A stretch of DNA of 64,000 bases from Photobacterium swingsii (GCF_024346715.1 NZ_AP024852.1:1674001-1738000); one strand, 5' to 3'. Positions 55,389 to 64,000 are shown, counted from the stretch's first letter. Notes: generated by a model from the sequence alone, not told the origin. Numbers and translations: made by a program.

Positions 55389-56318
55389 ATGATGAAGAGT
55401 AGTGTTTTAGCCAAATATCGTAATGATGTTCAGTTAGGTTTTAAAGCGACAAAAGTTGAGCATCCGCACTATAAATTAGCCAAAGAGTGTCTGGTTAAGG
55501 CCATTGGCTTTTCAGGCACTGATGACTTTGAGTCTGTGGCGATTAGCGGCCCCACCGGTGTTGGTAAGAGTACGCTATGTCGGGCTTTTCGTGACGAGGT
55601 TAACAGCCAGGTTCCGCTCAATTCTGATGAATTGCCCGTTGTCGTTATTACGGCCAAAAATGTCACGACACCTAAGTCATTTTTTAGCGCGCTGCTATAT
55701 GAGCTTGGTGATATTGAGCCGACCAAGGGTACCTCGGAAGATATGAGAATACGGCTTCGTATTCTTATGCAAGGACGAGGCGTGTTGATGATTATTATTG
55801 ATGAATTTCAAGACTTGTTTGAGGGATATACGGGCGAGAAAGCCTTTAAAACGGCAATGTTTTATAAGGGGTTTATGAAAGAAACACTCATCCCGATAGT
55901 TATTGCTGGTACAGAGTCCGTCGAGCATGTGTTGCAAGTTGATGGGCAGTTTCACCGTCTTTATAACTTATATCGGATCCCAAGCTTTTCTATCGATACC
56001 CAGCAGGATACGGAATATTACAAGTATTTTGTTGATAAGTTGATGAAGCGCTCACCATTACCATCATCTGTCGTGTTTGAAGGCAAGATGTTGGAGCGAC
56101 TATTTCTCGCGACAAGCGGTAGTATGGCCTTACTTAAAAAGCTTATAACCGAAGCTATTCATGTGGCTCAAAAGCGTGATTGTACGGAGCTAAGCAAAGA
56201 GATCTTTGCCGATGCTTTTTCGAGTTATTTCAAGCTGAGGGAAACGCAGCTAGGGTTTAATCCTTTCCTGGCAACTAGTCAGCAGTTGAATAAGAAACTG
56301 ATGAGGGGCGTGATCTGA
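55389..56318 (+). CDS. tnsC: TnsC, copy 2
   Basis: Nearly identical to 22663-23592. It starts at ATG 55389 or 55392, overlapping the 3' part of broken tnsB. Walker A GPTGVGKST and Walker B IIIDEFQDL are intact. Transcription from the tnsA promoter may be reduced by the upstream IS. Confidence 0.88.
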   Translation: MMKSSVLAKYRNDVQLGFKATKVEHPHYKLAKECLVKAIGFSGTDDFESVAISGPTGVGKSTLCRAFRDEVNSQVPLNSDELPVVVITAKNVTTPKSFFSALLYELGDIEPTKGTSEDMRIRLRILMQGRGVLMIIIDEFQDLFEGYTGEKAFKTAMFYKGFMKETLIPIVIAGTESVEHVLQVDGQFHRLYNLYRIPSFSIDTQQDTEYYKYFVDKLMKRSPLPSSVVFEGKMLERLFLATSGSMALLKKLITEAIHVAQKRDCTELSKEIFADAFSSYFKLRETQLGFNPFLATSQQLNKKLMRGVI

Positions 56319-58045
56319 TGGAGTTTGGTGCACGTGATGAGCACTCTCTGGCAGTTCGCCGTCCGCCAATGCTTGGAGAAAGTCTCAAAAGCTTCCTGTT
56401 ACGCCTGGCTAACGTTAATGCCTGCAAATACAAGACATTAGTTAAGCACTTGGGGTTTGGGCCGAGCACGTGGTTTACGCCTGGTTCGGCGTCAGAGTCA
56501 ATGATGTATACGGCGTTAAGCAAAGTGCTTAACGTCAGCGAACAAGCGCTGTTGGAAATCCTAAGAACACCATCCATGAAAGATCTATGGATACCCAGTG
56601 TGATAGGGACGAGTGAAATGAAGGTACGCACAGTTCGGGCTTGCCTTAGTTGCTTGTCTGAGGCTCCGTATCACCGTCAGGCATGGCAGCATGCGATGTA
56701 TTGTGTATGTACGAAACATAATGAGCAGATGATTGATTGCTGTCCACATTGTGGAAATGGCCTTGAACTGGACTTTTGTTTGAATGGACGTTGCCATGAC
56801 TGTGGCTCTCATATGTCAGATGGGCCTGTACAGGTAATGACTGTGCCTGTATGGCAGAAGGAAGTATTTCAAGGAGCTCAGTCTAGAGAGTTACTTCAAT
56901 CGTTATTGGGGATGAGCATGGTTGCTGTTCGGCCGTTGGATTTATTCACCTCGGATATCCGAGTGAGGGACATGCGTGTCGTAGAAGTGATGGCGTTGAT
57001 GCAAAAGGCCTGGAATTTGCTTCATAGTTATACTGCTAGGCAGACACTAAAAGAGGCTCTGAATCGCCGTTGGCATGAGGTGAACCAGGTAATGGGTGAA
57101 GAACTACCTCTGACGCTGTACCGTGAGGCTACAGCATTAGCCTTGGCTAATGATAATGCTAGTGATGGCAAATTGGATGCACCGGTATTTGAAAGTGACT
57201 CGCGCGAATTTGACATCATCAAAAGTACGAAGCGTTTTGCATTCTTGTGTGAAGGTGACTCTACAAGAGGCCTTGTAAAGGCCACCCAACTAATGAATTT
57301 TCTTGGGATAAAACCGAAAGATTTTGAACAGTTAAGACAGGCTGGGGTCTTTATCCAGATCAATCCTAAGGCAGCTAAGAAAGATGCGCTTTATTGTTTA
57401 GAGGCAGTTGCACGCCAGTTTTCAAAACTGATTCGGGTTGATAACGTTGAAGCAGGATATGTGGCATATGAAGAGTTTGTACCGGTAGCGTGTAAGTTCA
57501 TCTCTGGGCTGCATGAAGGCAGCGTGTTAGTGGATATATTTAACTGTGATTTCCCTACACAGTTGCTGTCAAATCAAAAAGGAACAGTTATTGAACGATT
57601 GTATGTACACAAAGAAGCTTTTTGTGAACAGTACACAGAATGTGACATTTATGAATATCAAACGGTTCCAGTAACGTTTCTGCCAGGTTTCTTTGGGACT
57701 CAGATGCCCAATGTCAGGGCCGCGTTAAAAAGTGTTTTTGTACAAAAGGTTATGGGTTTTGATGTCTTAAGAGCAAAAGAAGATATTCCAACATCTGCTT
57801 TAAAAGAACTTCATGATAACTACCTGATTTTAAATAAGTGGGCATACTCACATAGCAAGAGTAAGACTAAGTGTCTGTGTGCATTGAAGCGGGCTAAGGT
57901 CGAACCCCTAGTGAGGGTCAATGAAGAGCATTGCAACTCTTTTGAGATATATCCTAAGAGTGCAGAACAAGTACTACTTGATAGATATGATGAGTTGGCC
58001 CAGAACTATAAGGGTAGGAAGCGAAGGCGAAAAAGTGAGTTTTAA
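56318..58045 (+). CDS. tniQ: TniQ/TnsD-family protein, copy 2
   Basis: The 575-residue protein differs from copy 1 at scattered positions, with the same zinc-finger pattern. Since both selectors are so similar, the two elements probably recognise the same target, which fits their tandem placement. Confidence 0.88.
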   Translation: MEFGARDEHSLAVRRPPMLGESLKSFLLRLANVNACKYKTLVKHLGFGPSTWFTPGSASESMMYTALSKVLNVSEQALLEILRTPSMKDLWIPSVIGTSEMKVRTVRACLSCLSEAPYHRQAWQHAMYCVCTKHNEQMIDCCPHCGNGLELDFCLNGRCHDCGSHMSDGPVQVMTVPVWQKEVFQGAQSRELLQSLLGMSMVAVRPLDLFTSDIRVRDMRVVEVMALMQKAWNLLHSYTARQTLKEALNRRWHEVNQVMGEELPLTLYREATALALANDNASDGKLDAPVFESDSREFDIIKSTKRFAFLCEGDSTRGLVKATQLMNFLGIKPKDFEQLRQAGVFIQINPKAAKKDALYCLEAVARQFSKLIRVDNVEAGYVAYEEFVPVACKFISGLHEGSVLVDIFNCDFPTQLLSNQKGTVIERLYVHKEAFCEQYTECDIYEYQTVPVTFLPGFFGTQMPNVRAALKSVFVQKVMGFDVLRAKEDIPTSALKELHDNYLILNKWAYSHSKSKTKCLCALKRAKVEPLVRVNEEHCNSFEIYPKSAEQVLLDRYDELAQNYKGRKRRRKSEF

Positions 58046-58054
58046 AAGTTAAGA

Positions 58055-58082
58055 GCACCTGATTTATCAGGTGCTTTTTTTT
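58055..58082 (+). terminator. Terminator after tniQ (copy 2)
   Basis: Same GCACCTGA/TCAGGTGC stem and T-run as copy 1, 10 bp after the stop. Confidence 0.92.
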
Positions 58083-58220
58083 GTCTGAAATCTTGAAACT
58101 TTGCGATTTCAAACAGGGTTTATTTTTATATTAATATCATCATAGAATCTGCTATATTAATTATTAATATGGCTTTCCAGACAGCGCCATCACTCTTCTT
58201 TACTTTCTAGGATATCTGGC

Positions 58221-58401
58221 AGAAATCCCACGAATTACTGGATTTCTTCTGATAATCTCGCAAATTGTCGGATTTTGTACAATTTAAAGTTGGACAAATC
58301 TTCCTAACTTATTGATTTTCAAATACCCCAAATCTCATTAAATATTGGACATGACACCAGCCTCATTTGGGATTCTGTATAGCTAAATGAGATTCTGATT
58401 T
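58221..58401. repeat. AATCYC-type repeat array (copy 2)
   Basis: Equivalent of 25495-25675. One inverted unit has changed (TTTGGGATTCTG for TTTGAGATTCTG). Candidate transposon-end binding sites. Confidence 0.45.
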
Positions 58402-58691
58402 TCTTCTTATCCTACTGTTTTTAATCGTTTTATTACTTAATGAGCATTTTGATGCAAATCAGCTTGTCTAATTTAGGTAGTGGAAACCTGAAAAGTGAGA
58501 GTCTAGGAGCTTGAATTACACACGCCAGCAAAGAGAACTGTATAAAGTGAATATTGGCCGTTATTACGTGAGGGTTTGTCACTGCTGGTGGTTAGAACCT
58601 AATCAAATTAGATCCCCGATGCAGAACATGAGTTAAGTGCGCGATTTTCCTTCCTGCTTAGCCTTACATAGCCGATAGATTTCAATGTGGT

Positions 58692-59011
58692 GAACACCTG
58701 TCTGCCAGGTGGCGCTTAAAAATTGCGCATTTAGCTCTTGTTGTCTTATAAGTTGGTAGTTAATACCTGGTTAATTAGACTTTCGTCAAGTTACATATCC
58801 AATCAGTTGGTATTATACCGCCTGCATTTTATTACTACGCATGCGGGGACGTACCCGAGGGCGGTAGCGTACTTAATGCTCTTCATTATTGAACTTGTTG
58901 TATGCGGCTTGGGTGATCTTTGGAGAGATATATACGAACACAGATCGTATATCTTGCGGGTATATCTGCGGATTTGGTGGGGATATACGAATTCAATTCG
59001 TAGAAGAAAAT
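58692..59011. other. Junction between the island and the cassette array
   Basis: No convincing gene. Short inverted repeats are present: ACACCTG/CAGGTGG near 58700 and ATATACGA/TCGTATAT near 58928-58950. This is the remaining flank of the pre-insertion cassette, or a damaged attC. Confidence 0.4.
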
Positions 59012-59018
59012 GTTAAAC
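59012..59018 (+). other. Integron core-site-like sequence (GTTAAAC)
   Basis: GTTAAAC fits GTTRRRY and lies 22 bp before the DUF4238 gene, where a cassette should begin. The rest of an attC is not clear upstream. Confidence 0.4.
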
Positions 59019-59040
59019 GATAAGCTACGAAAGAGGAAAA

Positions 59041-60156
59041 ATGGTCGACCCAATTAATCATCATTATTTGCCAAAATTTTACATTAATAAGTTTGGCTTT
59101 CAAAAGAAAAAACGAAAATATAAGGTGTATAGTTTTGATAAATTGTTTAATAAAAATATTATTCCAATGGATACAGGCAATATTTGTTGTGAAAAGCATA
59201 GAAACACTTTAGAACTTGATGGCGAAAAATCATACTGGGTTGAATATTCGCTAAGTGAGTTGGAAGGGATTTTTTCAAAATTAATTTTAGCTGTTGAAAA
59301 TTTTTTTCTAGTAAAGAGATTCGAATCAATTAGGCTGTTAAGAGCATGCTGTTACGATAAGATCGCACTGAATGAACACTTGTTTTTTTTCATGGAAAAG
59401 AAGTTGCCTAAGAGCTACTTTACGAGAGTGATGGAATATAGGCCTTTTATATATATATATGAACCTCGCTCAACGTTTGATGTCAAGTTTATGTTGAGCT
59501 CAACAGATGTTTCGGCACTAAAAGAAATACCTGAAGCAATAAAGTTGATTTCATTCTTTATATCAACGTCATTCTGGAGGTTAGAAAAGAATGATTTGAA
59601 TTTTGACCTTAAGTTTAAACTTAATGAAGTGACCCAATGTTTTGAAAAAGAAGTTTCTGGTTTTGATAATGAATTCAATTCATTGCTAGAGTCGAATGTT
59701 AAGCCATTAGTTTCGGATATTAGCAGTGTTATTGATTGCGGTCAAAATAAAAACTTAAAAATCATTTACAGGAATTTAATATATCCAATATTTTCTTCTT
59801 ATTTAAGTGATGTTAGTGGTGATTTGAGTTTTTATGTAGTTAAGAGCCCTAAAAATAACATGTTGAGTTCTGATTATCCATTTATTTTTGATAATAGCTT
59901 AGGCCTGAATATGAAGGCTCCATTTGTTTTTGTATGGTCATCAAAGTATATACTTTTAGCCAGTAGGCAGAAGCCTATAATAGATGATGTTGAAGATTTT
60001 TGCTTTAAAGTATCAGTTGTTAGTCATTTACAGTCGAGTCGGTATTCATTTTGTAATAGTAAAGAACAAATGTGTAGTGTAATAGATGCAGCACAAAATT
60101 ATAATGATGTTGAACTCATGGATTTAAAAAACGAGATACTAGCTCATCTGTTATAA
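59041..60156 (+). CDS. DUF4238 protein (integron cassette)
   Basis: The protein has 371 residues. The N-terminus NHHYLPKFYINKF (6-18) is the hallmark of DUF4238, a family found in cassette arrays and defence islands with unknown function. The ATG has AGAGG upstream. The attC site starts four bases after the stop codon, so the gene fills its cassette. DNA is very AT-rich. Confidence 0.75.
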   Translation: MVDPINHHYLPKFYINKFGFQKKKRKYKVYSFDKLFNKNIIPMDTGNICCEKHRNTLELDGEKSYWVEYSLSELEGIFSKLILAVENFFLVKRFESIRLLRACCYDKIALNEHLFFFMEKKLPKSYFTRVMEYRPFIYIYEPRSTFDVKFMLSSTDVSALKEIPEAIKLISFFISTSFWRLEKNDLNFDLKFKLNEVTQCFEKEVSGFDNEFNSLLESNVKPLVSDISSVIDCGQNKNLKIIYRNLIYPIFSSYLSDVSGDLSFYVVKSPKNNMLSSDYPFIFDNSLGLNMKAPFVFVWSSKYILLASRQKPIIDDVEDFCFKVSVVSHLQSSRYSFCNSKEQMCSVIDAAQNYNDVELMDLKNEILAHLL

Positions 60157-60159
60157 ATC

Positions 60160-60265
60160 GTTTAACAAAGCAATCAAGGTGACCCGTTACACTCGGCGGG
60201 TTTGGTATGGAGTTCGGTGCGCTTTGTTGGTTTTGCGTGGGGCACCTTATCGCAGGTCGTTATGT
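60160..60265 (+). repeat. attC site 1 of the right array
   Basis: It begins GTTTAAC AAAGC and ends GCAGGTCGTTATGT. It contains CACTCGGCGGGTTTGG and inverted outer arms (CAAGGTG... / ...CACCTTATCG). The long Vibrio-type form. Confidence 0.88.
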
Positions 60266-60297
60266 GCTATTCAATCAGGTAAAAAGGAGGTGCTTGA

Positions 60298-60570
60298 ATG
60301 AAGAACTGGGTAGTGGAATTCTTAATAGTTTTTGTGAATTCAACTAGAATGCAAGTTGCTTTTTTATTGGGGGTAGTAGCTTTTACTATAACTCATAGTC
60401 TTGGATGGTATTTCATAGAAAATGCTAATGATAATATTCAATTTGGCGTGTTAAGAGAATTATTCGTTCATAAACTTGGCCATAGGTATGATAAGGCTGC
60501 ATTGTTTTTTCTAGTTTCATCTTGGTGTTTGGTTTTTAAATTATTTAGAAAAGAACGGAATCGGATTTAA
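60298..60570 (+). CDS. Small membrane protein (cassette)
   Basis: The protein has 90 residues with two or three hydrophobic helices (about 5-35 and 62-78). The ribosome site AAGGAGG (60284-60290) is excellent. It shares one cassette with the following HEPN-like gene, so the two may form a toxin-antitoxin-like or effector pair. The sequence is otherwise unrecognised. Confidence 0.6.
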   Translation: MKNWVVEFLIVFVNSTRMQVAFLLGVVAFTITHSLGWYFIENANDNIQFGVLRELFVHKLGHRYDKAALFFLVSSWCLVFKLFRKERNRI

Positions 60571-60596
60571 CTTAAGTTCAATATGTCGGTGTAATT

Positions 60597-61145
60597 ATGG
60601 AAGAATTCAAAAAATATAGTGAGCTTACTAAAATTGATAATAGATACCTTTCTCTGGCTCAACTTACAGGTACTATACCTGATTTGAAGAAGATTCACTC
60701 AGCTTTAGGTGAAATACATTTAAACTCTGAAGTTCCTGCTGATATTAAAAGCCAGTTTAATGTTGCTCGGAATATGGCGCTTTATAGCTACTTTTTGTAT
60801 TCATTAGTACCAGAGGTTCAGCTTAAATCTTACACAATTATTGAATATGCATTGAGATTGAAGGCAGAAAAAGAAGGTGTGAACAAGAATGCGAAAAGGC
60901 CATTAATGTTGCGAAAACTATTGGACTTAGCTGTTAAGCAAGGTTGGGTTAAAGACAGTGGTTTTCGTCATATTAATGATCCTTCAAGTTCGAATGACTG
61001 GTGTAAGAGCATGGTTCATACTATTTCTGATTTAAGAAACTCACAGGCTCATGGTTCTACCATGTTAACACCTGATTTTTATCATCATATTTGTGTTTGT
61101 GCTGATTTTATAAATCAACTTTTTCCTGGCAAAGCAAGCACATAA
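60597..61145 (+). CDS. HEPN-like protein (cassette)
   Basis: The 182-residue protein is all-helical, with R147-N-S-Q-A-H152 (SDLRNSQAHG), the RNxxxH HEPN motif. It resembles abortive-infection or MAE_28990/DUF4145-like HEPN proteins in size. It is the second gene of a two-gene cassette. RNase activity is plausible but not shown. Confidence 0.6.
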   Translation: MEEFKKYSELTKIDNRYLSLAQLTGTIPDLKKIHSALGEIHLNSEVPADIKSQFNVARNMALYSYFLYSLVPEVQLKSYTIIEYALRLKAEKEGVNKNAKRPLMLRKLLDLAVKQGWVKDSGFRHINDPSSSNDWCKSMVHTISDLRNSQAHGSTMLTPDFYHHICVCADFINQLFPGKAST

Positions 61146-61245
61146 CAAGGGCATTAAGGTGACGCTTAACACTCGGCGGTTTTGGTTTGAAGTGTAATTG
61201 GTTTAGTAAGTAATGCGTTGCGCACCTTATGCCAAGGCGTTATGC
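61140..61245 (+). repeat. attC site 2 of the right array
   Basis: Begins ACATAAC, the complement of the GTTATGT that opens the same cassette, and ends GGCGTTATGC. Contains CACTCGGCGGTTTTGG. Confidence 0.92.
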
Positions 61246-61260
61246 ATTAGGAGGATGTAA

Positions 61261-62118
61261 TTGAGAGTTTTTGGACATATTCCTGGAATAAAACCTGGTG
61301 ATAAATTTAAAAACAGGGATGCTTTGTCAAAAGCAGGTGTTCACTGTCCTACGGTAGCTGGTATTAGTGGCTCAAAACTGGAAGGCGCTGATTCAATTGT
61401 GCTCTCAGGAGGATATGAAGATGACGAAGATTTTGGTGATGTCATTATTTATACGGGGGCAGGTGGACAAGATACTAGGAAAAAGCAGGTAGCGGATCAA
61501 ACCTTAGATTCAGTTAATCTTGCACTTGCTAAAAGTAAAACTGATTGCTTACCTGTTCGAGTCACTCGGGGCTACAAACATAAAAATGAACACAGCCCTG
61601 ATTCTGGGTATCAATATTCAGGCTTGTATCATGTGGAAGATTATTGGAAGGAGTTAGGTAAATCTGGCTATATTATTTGGCGCTATAGGTTAGTTGCTGA
61701 AGATGTAAACATAATCATTGATGAAGTAAATGAACCTCCAGCGGAATATGGAGCCCCTAAAAGAAAATCCACTAGTTCAAATAAATTAGTTAGAGATTAT
61801 AGAAAAGCATTAAATGTTAAAAAATGGTACAAATATAAATGTCAAGTATGTGGTATAGCTATAGAAACTAGCGCTGGGTTGTATGCAGAAGCCGCCCACA
61901 TAAAGCCATTAGGTGAGCCCCATAATGGTCCTGATAGTGAGCATAATATTTTGTGTCTTTGCCCTAACCACCATGTGATGTTTGATAATGGTGGTTTTAC
62001 TATATCGGATGACTTCACTTTAATCGGTATTCCAGGTGAATTGGTAACTGTAAAAAAACATAAGATAGATATACGTTTTATTCACTATCACAGGGAACAT
62101 TATCAAAAAAATGCATAA
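61261..62118 (+). CDS. SRA-HNH modification-dependent restriction endonuclease (cassette)
   Basis: The 285-residue protein starts at TTG 61261, supported by AGGAGG at 61249-61254. Residues 1-155 form an SRA/YDG domain (GHIPGIKPGDKF, GVHCPTVAGISGS, SGGYEDDEDFGDVIIYTGAGG). Residues of about 190-250 are HNH (CQVCG, AEAAHIKPLGEPHNGPDS, LCPNHHVMFD). Such enzymes flip out 5-methyl- or hydroxymethylcytosine and cut nearby, restricting modified phages. It fills a single cassette between two attC sites. A clear case of a defence gene mobilised by the integron. Confidence 0.9.
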   Translation: MRVFGHIPGIKPGDKFKNRDALSKAGVHCPTVAGISGSKLEGADSIVLSGGYEDDEDFGDVIIYTGAGGQDTRKKQVADQTLDSVNLALAKSKTDCLPVRVTRGYKHKNEHSPDSGYQYSGLYHVEDYWKELGKSGYIIWRYRLVAEDVNIIIDEVNEPPAEYGAPKRKSTSSNKLVRDYRKALNVKKWYKYKCQVCGIAIETSAGLYAEAAHIKPLGEPHNGPDSEHNILCLCPNHHVMFDNGGFTISDDFTLIGIPGELVTVKKHKIDIRFIHYHREHYQKNA

Positions 62119-62219
62119 CAAAGGCATTAATGTGACGCCTGACACTCGGCGGTTTTGGTTTGAAGTGTATTTGTTTTAGTAAGTTCAGCGTTGGCGCACC
62201 TTATGCCAAGGCGTTACCC
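62113..62219 (+). repeat. attC site 3 of the right array
   Basis: GCATAAC AAAGGC to GGCGTTACCC; overlaps the last codons of the SRA-HNH gene. Internal block CACTCGGCGGTTTTGG. Confidence 0.92.
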
Positions 62220-62815
62220 GACTTGGTTGAGTTCTTTTTGCTTACTTTACTCCGCAGTCGCTGTGAGTTGGTCAATTCCAGAAGTATTCGTATGCAGTTA
62301 GAATCGTTAGTCGTTCATAGCGGCTTCTTATTTTTAAACATCTTAACGACTTGCGTGAATGTTCGCTGGTAACCGCGCCAACTTCTGTATTGGTTTTAAC
62401 CATGGTTCGGCCGTGGCGGTTGGTGCTCTGCGTACTTACTCGTTCTTAAATTTCTCAGCTATTGCCGCACCATTGTCGAGGATAGCCGCTTTCAATATTG
62501 CGGTCGGTGCGTTGGTAGGGAAGTGGTTACATTTTGGTGGTTGCCGAAAGAAATAGAATTGTGGGCGATGTTCGCGGCTTTGGTTTGGCTGCGTTGTTAT
62601 TAATTTCATCGCAAATGTAAGGTGTGGGTTCACTAGGTAAACCATAGTGCTAACATCATCGTAGCCGCTATTTTGTGGGTAAACGCGCAGTAATTTTCGT
62701 GGTTATAGTTTTGAGTTTATCTGCCTTGAGTTGGGTGTTTGTCGCGCTGAATCAGCGCAGTTTTCAATTGCATTTCATCATGGCAGGCAAGCTGCTTTAG
62801 CCAAGTCGAACGGCC
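62220..62815. other. Cassette without a convincing gene
   Basis: About 600 bp. Candidate frames at 62359-62556 (plus) and 62436-62645 (minus) are short and lack ribosome sites. The cassette begins GTTACCCGACTTGG and ends CCAAGTCG...CGGGTAAC, so its attC arms are extended by a further inverted repeat. It may carry a promoter or an RNA. Confidence 0.5.
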
Positions 62816-62922
62816 GGGTAACAAAGGCATTAAGGTGACGCTTAACACTCGGCGGTTTTGGTTTGAAGTGTATTTGTTTTAGTAAGTTCAGCGTTGGCGC
62901 ACCTTATGCCAAGGCGTTATAT
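62816..62922 (+). repeat. attC site 4 of the right array
   Basis: GGGTAAC AAAGGC to GGCGTTATAT; almost identical in the middle to sites 2 and 3. Confidence 0.92.
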
Positions 62923-62945
62923 GAAAAAGAGGTTTCCGAGATATA

Positions 62946-63962
62946 ATGAGAAAATTTAACCGAGATAGTGCATTTTCTATTGCGGTAAAAGACCCTGATA
63001 ACCTTGATAAGCAAGAGGCAATTCTTGAATCTTTGGTGATTGGGGATTCTTTGTACCTCATAAAAGCCAATAGCATTTATAGAATGCTTACTGCGGATTC
63101 AATCGATCCGGAACGTACTGAATTAGGTACTAAACATTCGTATGAAAAAGTAGCTGATTTTGGTTGCAGTTCTGAGTATGTAGCCAGAGTCCTGATGCAA
63201 GCGGTAAAGCTTGTGCCGTTTATTAACAGCTCAGACGCAGAAAAAGATGAGATTCTATCCCATATATGGGGATTGAACAGCCAGCTTCTAAATTGCAGAA
63301 ATGTTGTTTCAGAACTTGAACACCTCTATCAAGAGCTGATTCCTAAATGTAATCAAATCATTTCTGGTAACCAAAATAATGACTTTCTCCCAGCATTACC
63401 CAAGGTTCCTGAATTAGACTCTAAAGTTCGAGTTTACCTTACAAATGCTAAGCTAGTGTTGATAGATACTTTCAAGTTCTTGTCTCTATTTTATGCGATA
63501 CCAATTAATGATAGAAACGAATCACACTTTAATAAGCATGTAGAGTTTTTGAATGAAAGTTTGGGTGCAGACAACGAAATAGTAAAATTGCTTGCTCAAG
63601 ATTTTGATTGGATTCGCTTGCTTTCAGAATGCCGCAATGCGATAGAGCACTCAGGGGAAGGACAACGGATAGAGGTCGAGAATTTTAGTATTAAACCCGG
63701 TAATCGGTTTTCACTTCCAGTGTGGACATATGATCTAACAAAAAAACTCAAAGTAAAAAAAGGTCCACATGACTTATTAAATGACTTAGATGTTCTTTGC
63801 TCTAACATGATGCACCTGATCGAGGATCTAATAGTTTTGGTAGTAATGGATAAGCTTAAAAGTCATCCTATTCTTGCTCTCTATAAGATAGATGAACAGG
63901 CTCTCAAGAGTGAGTGCCCAGTTCGGTATGATGTAACGTTAAAAAACAATATGGTGAGCTAG
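62946..63962 (+). CDS. HEPN-motif hypothetical protein (cassette)
   Basis: The 338-residue protein is mostly helical, with R230-N-A-I-E-H235 (SECRNAIEHSG), another RNxxxH motif, in its C-terminal third. No other domain is recognised. It fills its cassette: the next attC starts 11 bp after the stop. It could be a HEPN RNase or a structural relative. Confidence 0.6.
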   Translation: MRKFNRDSAFSIAVKDPDNLDKQEAILESLVIGDSLYLIKANSIYRMLTADSIDPERTELGTKHSYEKVADFGCSSEYVARVLMQAVKLVPFINSSDAEKDEILSHIWGLNSQLLNCRNVVSELEHLYQELIPKCNQIISGNQNNDFLPALPKVPELDSKVRVYLTNAKLVLIDTFKFLSLFYAIPINDRNESHFNKHVEFLNESLGADNEIVKLLAQDFDWIRLLSECRNAIEHSGEGQRIEVENFSIKPGNRFSLPVWTYDLTKKLKVKKGPHDLLNDLDVLCSNMMHLIEDLIVLVVMDKLKSHPILALYKIDEQALKSECPVRYDVTLKNNMVS

Positions 63963-63972
63963 CTAAGTTTTC

Positions 63973-64000
63973 ATATAACAAAAACATCAAGTTGACGCGT
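63973..64000 (+). repeat. attC site 5, cut by the window edge
   Basis: ATATAAC AAAAACATCAAG and then TTGACGCGT, the start of another attC. ATATAAC complements GTTATAT at 62916, as expected for one cassette. Confidence 0.85.

Larger units (their letters stand above)
52128..55402 (+). pseudogene. tnsB: TnsB, copy 2, split by an IS10-like element
   Basis: Codons 1-280 (52128-52967) and the remainder (from 54278) match tnsB copy 1. The IS sits just after AIDVY, between the first and second catalytic Asp. The downstream part keeps IIADAGAGYV and FIERFFRTLRTRF. Precise loss of the IS and one 9-bp duplication would restore the frame, so the inactivation looks recent. Confidence 0.92.
50672..58691 (+). 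repeat. Repeat B, copy 2 (Tn7-like module, interrupted)
   Basis: Direct repeat of 19265-25965 plus a 1310-bp IS and its 9-bp duplication. It begins inside the 5' part of the coiled-coil gene and ends about 50 bp after GATGCAGAACATGAG. To its right lies integron cassette DNA. Confidence 0.9.

Noticed and set aside
62436..62645. Coding gene on the minus strand of the gene-less cassette
   Set aside because: Short, low-complexity, no ribosome site, and opposite to the usual cassette orientation.

Overview
The window is AT-rich gammaproteobacterial DNA, most likely from Vibrio or a close Vibrionaceae relative. Both edges carry long attC sites of the Vibrio chromosomal-integron type. On the right is a run of cassettes at about 59.0-64 kb with attC sites at 60160, 61140, 62113, 62816 and 63973. 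On the left is one attC (587-1001) split by a decayed IS1111-attC-type element. No integron integrase, tRNA, rRNA or CRISPR array was seen. Nearly everything between about 1.9 and 58.7 kb appears to be a composite island sitting inside the cassette array.

The island is built around two pairs of long direct repeats. Repeat A (2389-3843 and 39787-41241) holds four small genes arranged divergently around a LexA-type SOS box. Repeat B (19265-25965 and 50672-58691) holds a Tn7-like transposition operon, tnsA-tnsB-tnsC-tniQ, with an operator-like palindrome over its promoter and a terminator after tniQ. The order is A - cargo 1 - B - cargo 2 - A' - cargo 3 - B'. The first tns operon looks intact. 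In the second, tnsB is broken by an IS10-like element (52968-54277) with 9-bp target duplications.

Cargo 1 (about 4-19 kb): a DUF945/YdgA-like protein, a large PD-(D/E)XK-type nuclease, a two-TM protein, an integrase fragment, an ABC-three-component (ABC-3C) system, and a prokaryotic viperin locus with a thymidylate-kinase-like gene. Cargo 2 (about 26-39.7 kb): a RADAR system (rdrA, rdrB), a dead IS66 element, a DUF4297-like nuclease plus SMC-like ATPase pair (Lamassu-like), and a TOTE-type primase-helicase. Cargo 3 (about 41.8-50.8 kb): a tight four-gene operon (glycosyltransferase-kinase-like fusion, GTP cyclohydrolase II-NADAR fusion, asparagine-synthetase-like, arylamine N-acetyltransferase-like), which looks like an uncharacterised small-molecule pathway. 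It is followed by a CoiA-like nuclease plus zinc-finger coiled-coil pair.

The integron cassettes add two HNH nucleases (one with an SRA domain), a DUF4238 protein, and three proteins with an RNxxxH (HEPN-like) motif. Overall the window reads as a layered anti-phage island: Tn7-like modules carrying defence systems, duplicated in tandem, in a cassette array that carries its own restriction-type genes. The least explained parts are the GCHII-NADAR operon, the CoiA-like/coiled-coil pair, the SOS-controlled repeat A, and the exact ends of the Tn7-like elements, which I could not fix.
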